NCBI RefSeq assembly: GCF_022829405.1
Contig: NZ_JAKSXW010000133.1
Coordinates: 248,001-312,000, forward strand
Length of the DNA: 64,000 nt
Source of the DNA: Methylobacterium sp. J-076
Lineage (GTDB): Bacteria; Pseudomonadota; Alphaproteobacteria; Rhizobiales; Beijerinckiaceae
Direction of reading: 5' to 3'
Shown here in pieces: positions 60,445-64,000 of the stretch. Within the stretch, counting starts at the first letter, position 1. Every line of letters starts with the position of its first letter. The position numbers and the translations under genes were made by a program. The notes under the pieces were generated by a model. It saw only the letters and a program-made list of their open reading frames with translations. It was not told the origin of the DNA and searched no databases.

Positions 60445-62412
60445 ATGATCAAGAACCTTCGAAAGCCCATCGTCACCGACATCGAGGCCGCGGAGTTCCT
60501 CGAAGGCGACGAACCCGACCCAGCCGCGCCGCCCGCCAGCGTGGCCGCCGCGACAGTGCTCGCCCGCCTCCTCCTCGGGACGGCGCTCACCGCCAGGATC
60601 CGGCGCCGCATCGTCGGCGAGCGCGGCCTCGCCCTCCTGGTGGATGCCCCGACCGCCGCATGGGTCGTGCCCCTCCGCAGGGCCCTCAACTCCATCGCCG
60701 CATGGGACCTAAGCGAGGTCCGCGACGGCACCACCCGCCACCGCAGGAAGCCCGACGAGGGCGCCGAGGAGCTGGCCGAGTGCATGGCCCGCGGCAAGCG
60801 CGTCGCCGTCGTCTGCCATGCCCCCGAGGCCCACGTGCCGCCGGCGTTCGTCGCCGCCGCCGACCTTCGCCTGCGGCCGGGCCGGCCCACACCGGCGCTG
60901 GTGGCGGCCGCCATCCGCGTCGTCACCGGCAACAGGCCCAGGACCGTCCCCGCCGGCGTCGAGGGCCTCGACCTCCCCGACCTCACCTCCGCCCTGCGCG
61001 GCGGCACCGGCGGCGCGACCGCCTGCGTCCGACGCCTGGAGCGGGCCATCGCCGCACGCGCCACCTCCTCGACCAGGCTCCGCGACGTGCCCCACGTCCG
61101 CGACCTGCAGGGCCACGGACGCGAGGCCATCGAGTGGGCGCTCAAGCTGGTCGAGGATCGGGAGACCCTGGACGCCGAGAACTTCTGGAAGTCGGCGGAC
61201 AAGTCTTGCTGCCTCTTCGGCGAACCCGGCGTCGGCAAGACCAGCCTTGTGCACAGCCTTGCAAAGTCCCTCAAGCTTCCATTAGTCGAGACGTCGATCG
61301 CGAATTGGTTCGAGACATCGACCTATCTCGACAAGACCATCGTCTCGATGATGGCGGCCTTCTCCTCGGCCAGGTCGATGCCGAATGGCTGTGTGCTCTT
61401 ACTTGACGAGATCGACGGCCTGCCAAGCAGGGATAATCCGCAGGACAGGAATTCCAGTTATTGGGCGCCTGTCCAAGCCGCCTATCTGAGGGAGCTGGAG
61501 ATGACCGCAGCCCCGGGATCGCGCGTCATCCTCGTCGGGGCGACCAATTTCCCGCGGCGGGTCGATCCCGCGACGCTCCGGCCGGGCCGTCTGGGCCGCC
61601 TCGTCCACGTGCGCCGACCCGACGCCGCCGGGCTCGCCGGCATCCTCCGCCAGCACCTCGGCAACGACCTGCCGGGCGTCGACCTCGCTGGCGTGGCGGT
61701 GGCCGGGGCCGGTGCCACCGGCGCGGATGCCATGTCCTGGGTCGCGGCGGCCAGACGCACCGCCCGCGTCGCCGCCAGGCCGATGGAGGTCGCCGACATC
61801 ATGGCGGCGATGGCGCCGCCGGACGAGCGCTCACCGGCCGACCGCCATCTTTGCGCCATCCACGAGATCTCGCATGCCGTGGTCGGCCACCGCGTGGGAG
61901 CCGGCCGCATCAAGCGGATCAGCCTGATCCAGACCGCCTCCAGCGGCGGGTCGATCACCGCCGGCTTCGAAGGTGCCATGGTGCATACCGCGGGCCGCCT
62001 CCGAGCCATGGTGGTCATGGCGCTCGCGGGCCGCGCCGGCGAGGAGGCCTTCGGCTACGGGCCGAGCACCGGCAGCCACGACGACCTGCAGCAGGCAACG
62101 GCCATCGCCGCCGCCATCAGGGTGTCGTTCGGGCTCGGCGAGACGCTCCTGCATCGCCGGCACATGGACCGCGCCGACGAGATCCTCGAACACGACGCCG
62201 ACCTGCGTGAGCAAGTCGAGGCCGACCTGCAGGCCTGCTACTCCGCGGCGCTCTCGTGCGTGCGGTTGAACAAGTCGTTGATCAAGTCCCTCGCCAAGCG
62301 CCTGCTCGTCGACCTCGTCATCGAGGGGCCGACGTTCCTGCGCCTCGTCCGGGAGCACGAGGCCGCGATGGACGGCCATGCCGCGCTGACGATGGAGGCC
62401 CGCCATGGATGA
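60445..62412 (+). CDS. Soluble FtsH-like AAA ATPase / M41 metallopeptidase
   Basis: This 655-residue protein has an N-terminal domain unlike FtsH (about 1-225) with no membrane segment, an AAA module (Walker A FGEPGVGKTS at 258-267, Walker B LLLDEID at 318-324, GATNFPRRVDPATLRPGR), and an M41-type protease domain (HEISH at 473-477 where FtsH has HEAGH, and GSHDDLQQAT with the third-ligand aspartate). It is a predicted energy-dependent cytosolic protease with unknown targets. It overlaps the next gene by eight bases. Confidence 0.85.
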   Translation: MIKNLRKPIVTDIEAAEFLEGDEPDPAAPPASVAAATVLARLLLGTALTARIRRRIVGERGLALLVDAPTAAWVVPLRRALNSIAAWDLSEVRDGTTRHRRKPDEGAEELAECMARGKRVAVVCHAPEAHVPPAFVAAADLRLRPGRPTPALVAAAIRVVTGNRPRTVPAGVEGLDLPDLTSALRGGTGGATACVRRLERAIAARATSSTRLRDVPHVRDLQGHGREAIEWALKLVEDRETLDAENFWKSADKSCCLFGEPGVGKTSLVHSLAKSLKLPLVETSIANWFETSTYLDKTIVSMMAAFSSARSMPNGCVLLLDEIDGLPSRDNPQDRNSSYWAPVQAAYLRELEMTAAPGSRVILVGATNFPRRVDPATLRPGRLGRLVHVRRPDAAGLAGILRQHLGNDLPGVDLAGVAVAGAGATGADAMSWVAAARRTARVAARPMEVADIMAAMAPPDERSPADRHLCAIHEISHAVVGHRVGAGRIKRISLIQTASSGGSITAGFEGAMVHTAGRLRAMVVMALAGRAGEEAFGYGPSTGSHDDLQQATAIAAAIRVSFGLGETLLHRRHMDRADEILEHDADLREQVEADLQACYSAALSCVRLNKSLIKSLAKRLLVDLVIEGPTFLRLVREHEAAMDGHAALTMEARHG

Positions 62413-62626
62413 GGCCGTCCTCGCCCTCCTGGGCACCCTAGTCGAGGTCCGTGCCGAGCTCGGCCAGGCCGTCTACGAAAGCGCCGTGGAGCGGGCCAGG
62501 GTCGCGGTCGCCCACGAGTGCCTCGTCGAGGCCGAGCGCAGGGCGATCCTCGCCGGCCGAAGGCCTCGATCCGACGAACCGGGATGCGTCGTCCTGCGCT
62601 TCCCCGATGCCGCCGCGCGGGATTGA
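62405..62626 (+). CDS. Small hypothetical protein linked to the AAA protease
   Basis: This 73-residue helical protein contains LGTLVEVRAELGQAVYESAVERARVAVAHECLVEAERRA. It is translationally coupled to the protease by overlap, so it may be an adaptor or inhibitor. No family is recognised. Confidence 0.6.
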   Translation: MDEAVLALLGTLVEVRAELGQAVYESAVERARVAVAHECLVEAERRAILAGRRPRSDEPGCVVLRFPDAAARD

Positions 62627-62712
62627 GGTGGTGTCGATGGCAACCTCGGGCACGGCGACGCCGCCGAAAAAGCGAGTCGCAAGAGTCGTTTGACCCCACG
62701 GAGGTGAATGCT

Positions 62713-62976
62713 GTGGATAACTTTTCGGGGCTTGAACGCGGCTTCCATGCCGGTTTTCGGGCCGGATGGGTCGCCCGGGTCGACGAGGTCCGGTCCGGGA
62801 CCCTGGTCCGGCCAAGCCTCGATGGCAGCTGCCCATTTCCCACCGGCCAAGGATCGTCCAAGAACGGGATAGTCGATCCTTTTGCCCTCTCTAAAATACA
62901 GACACTTAGCTGGTTAAGACTAGCTTTGGAAAATACGTCCCCGATACGTGCCTGGAGCCTCCGGAACACTGTCTAG
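62713..62976 (+). CDS. Possible small hypothetical protein
   Basis: The frame from GTG 62713 has GGAGG eight bases upstream and encodes 87 residues starting VDNFSGLERGFHAGFRAGW. Its second half is less GC-rich. No homology is recognised. Confidence 0.4.
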   Translation: MDNFSGLERGFHAGFRAGWVARVDEVRSGTLVRPSLDGSCPFPTGQGSSKNGIVDPFALSKIQTLSWLRLALENTSPIRAWSLRNTV

Positions 62977-63045
62977 GAGAGCTACAGGAAGCTTGGCCTT
63001 GAGATTTTTGGGCTTGGCAAATGCCGGCGTGATCGTCAGGCTCAT
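62920..63045 (-). CDS. Possible 41-residue peptide or gene fragment
   Basis: The minus-strand frame from ATG 63045 encodes SLTITPAFAKPKNLKAKLPV and a short tail. It has protein-like composition but no clear ribosome binding site, and it overlaps the opposite-strand frame. Confidence 0.25.
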   Translation of the reverse strand: MSLTITPAFAKPKNLKAKLPVALLDSVPEAPGTYRGRIFQS

Positions 63046-63111
63046 CTCATCGGGGGGCGGCGGCGAGCCGGCGAACCCCGGGACCAAGGCAGGCGGGACC
63101 ACGGCCCCGCC

Positions 63112-63148
63112 GGCAAAAGAAAAGCCCCGGCGGGGACCGCCGGGGCTT
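63112..63148 (-). terminator. Strong hairpin, terminator on the minus strand
   Basis: The arms AAGCCCCGGCGG (63122-63133) and CCGCCGGGGCTT (63137-63148) pair perfectly across three bases. On the minus strand the stem is followed by TTCTTTTGCC. No convincing minus-strand gene lies before it, so its purpose here is unclear. Confidence 0.6.
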
Positions 63149-63187
63149 GACGGGTCTCGCGACCCAGAAAGCGGCTCCGGCCCCATG

Positions 63188-63972
63188 TTCACAAGGCACA
63201 GGCCGGTGCCAGCCGCGACCCAAGAGGAACCAAGGACACCGCGACGAGGGAGGTGCTAGGCGATCGATGGACGACCGTCAAACGGCCGGCCGAGGGCGGC
63301 GATGCCGCGAGGCCCAGGGGCCTGTCGAGAACCCGGCGGCATCCGTGCCGCCGCGGAGGGAATGACCGACGGACGGGGCGACCGACACACAAGGCACGTC
63401 GCCCGCGTCCGAGGACGAGCACCGAGAGGAACGCATCATGAGGAAGTCGACGAAGCGCCCCCCTGACCAGGGCGGCGGAGGGGAAGTCGTGGCCGAGGCG
63501 CAGCGCGAGCTGCCCCTCGGGGTCGGGGGGAGCGCCAGGACCGGCTTCCCCCGTGTCTTCCGCCACCACGCGGAGGACACGCAGCGGTGCAGCTTCACCG
63601 TCGGGGGCGCCCGCTACGGCGGGCCGACCCCCTACGCGGACGGCGACATGGCCCTGGCCTTCGCCAGGGGCGCCCTCGCCGTAGCCGAGGCCATCCACGC
63701 GGACGGCGGCCGCTCGGTCCTGGTCTGCGCCCTGGGCGGCAGGACCGCGACGCTGCGCTGGCAGACCAAGGCGGCGCCGCGCCGGAACCGGGGAACCACG
63801 CTCACGCCCCTCCGCTACGCGCATGTCGGGATCGGGGACGTCACCGCGAGGATCGCCGCCCTCGCCCGGCTCGGGGAAGCGGAGGCCCGGCTCCCCCACG
63901 ACCACGACGAGGACTGAACGCCGGGACGGACCCGGCACCGGGGCGGTGCGGAGCACTCACAAGGCACGTCGC
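63188..63972. repeat. CACAAGGCAC repeats ahead of small genes
   Basis: CACAAGGCAC occurs at 63190-63199, 63388-63397 and 63958-63967. The last two share CACAAGGCACGTCGC. Each copy starts an intergenic leader of about 40-80 bases. The first leader precedes a 32-codon frame (63267-63365) of doubtful reality; the second precedes the gene at 63438. Confidence 0.55.
63438..63917 (+). CDS. Hypothetical protein
   Basis: This 159-residue protein has a basic N-terminus and a compact domain (RCSFTVGGARYGGPTPYADGDMALAFARGALAVAEAIHADGG, then RTATLRWQTKAAPRRNRGTTL). GAGAGG precedes the ATG. It ends in an acidic His/Asp tail. I do not recognise the family. Confidence 0.7.
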   Translation: MRKSTKRPPDQGGGGEVVAEAQRELPLGVGGSARTGFPRVFRHHAEDTQRCSFTVGGARYGGPTPYADGDMALAFARGALAVAEAIHADGGRSVLVCALGGRTATLRWQTKAAPRRNRGTTLTPLRYAHVGIGDVTARIAALARLGEAEARLPHDHDED

Positions 63973-64000
63973 GCCGTCCCGGTCATCACCACGCCAAGAG

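Noticed and set aside
1..64000. CRISPR array
   Set aside because: No run of regularly spaced direct repeats was seen. The repeats found are intergenic palindromes or short leaders.

Overview
The window is very GC-rich DNA with dense, often overlapping genes. It looks like an alphaproteobacterium of the Methylobacterium/Methylorubrum type. Supporting signs are a methylmalonyl-CoA mutase small subunit, an HWE-family kinase, EcfG-like promoter sequences, a tRNA-Arg(CCU) split by a small group I intron, and many dispersed intergenic palindromes. The taxon is inferred from gene content and style; no database was searched.

Positions 1 to about 22,515 read as chromosomal core. They hold an FAD/Fe-S D-lactate-type dehydrogenase, the intron-bearing tRNA-Arg, a lipoprotein M48 protease with an OB-fold nuclease-like protein, two glutathione transferases, yidD with a NifU-like scaffold, folE, hisI, a patatin-like lipase, tRNA-Gly, a NUDIX enzyme, a fumarylacetoacetate-hydrolase-family enzyme, a glycolate-oxidase-type flavoprotein, hslV, queG, uppP, the mutase small subunit and two small exported proteins. 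This block stops inside a Mg-chelatase-like comM gene, which keeps its ATPase half but has lost its N-terminal half. I read that break as the left edge of an accessory region reaching past the window end.

Positions 22.5-45.6 kb are stress and signalling genes. A Crp/Fnr regulator and an HWE sensor kinase were once overlapping neighbours and are now separated by a 1,365-bp TnpB element with 24-bp inverted ends and an 8-bp target duplication. Next come an epoxide-hydrolase-like enzyme, catalase-fold proteins, a DJ-1/PfpI protein, a lipase and a large hybrid kinase. A complete stressosome module follows (RsbR, RsbS, RsbT, then a phosphatase and a hybrid kinase that each carry an RsbT-like ATPase domain). 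An OhrR-like MarR regulator, an SDR and an amine-oxidase-type flavoprotein close the block.

Positions 45.8-51.4 kb form the most striking locus. An ImmA/IrrE protease with an XRE regulator sits divergently from a three-gene operon: a ComEC-like metallo-beta-lactamase protein ending in glycine, a 766-residue E2-E1-JAB fusion, and a four-helix membrane protein. It has the layout of a ubiquitin-like conjugation defence system.

Positions 51.4-64 kb look plasmid-derived. They contain a KfrA-like coiled-coil protein, a second catalase-fold copy, a methionine-sulfoxide-reductase-type operon (cytochrome b561, molybdoenzyme, exported Met-rich peptide) behind an EcfG-like promoter, an FAD monooxygenase-like gene, a ribbon-helix-helix protein with a basic tail, a soluble FtsH-like AAA protease, and several unknown small genes.
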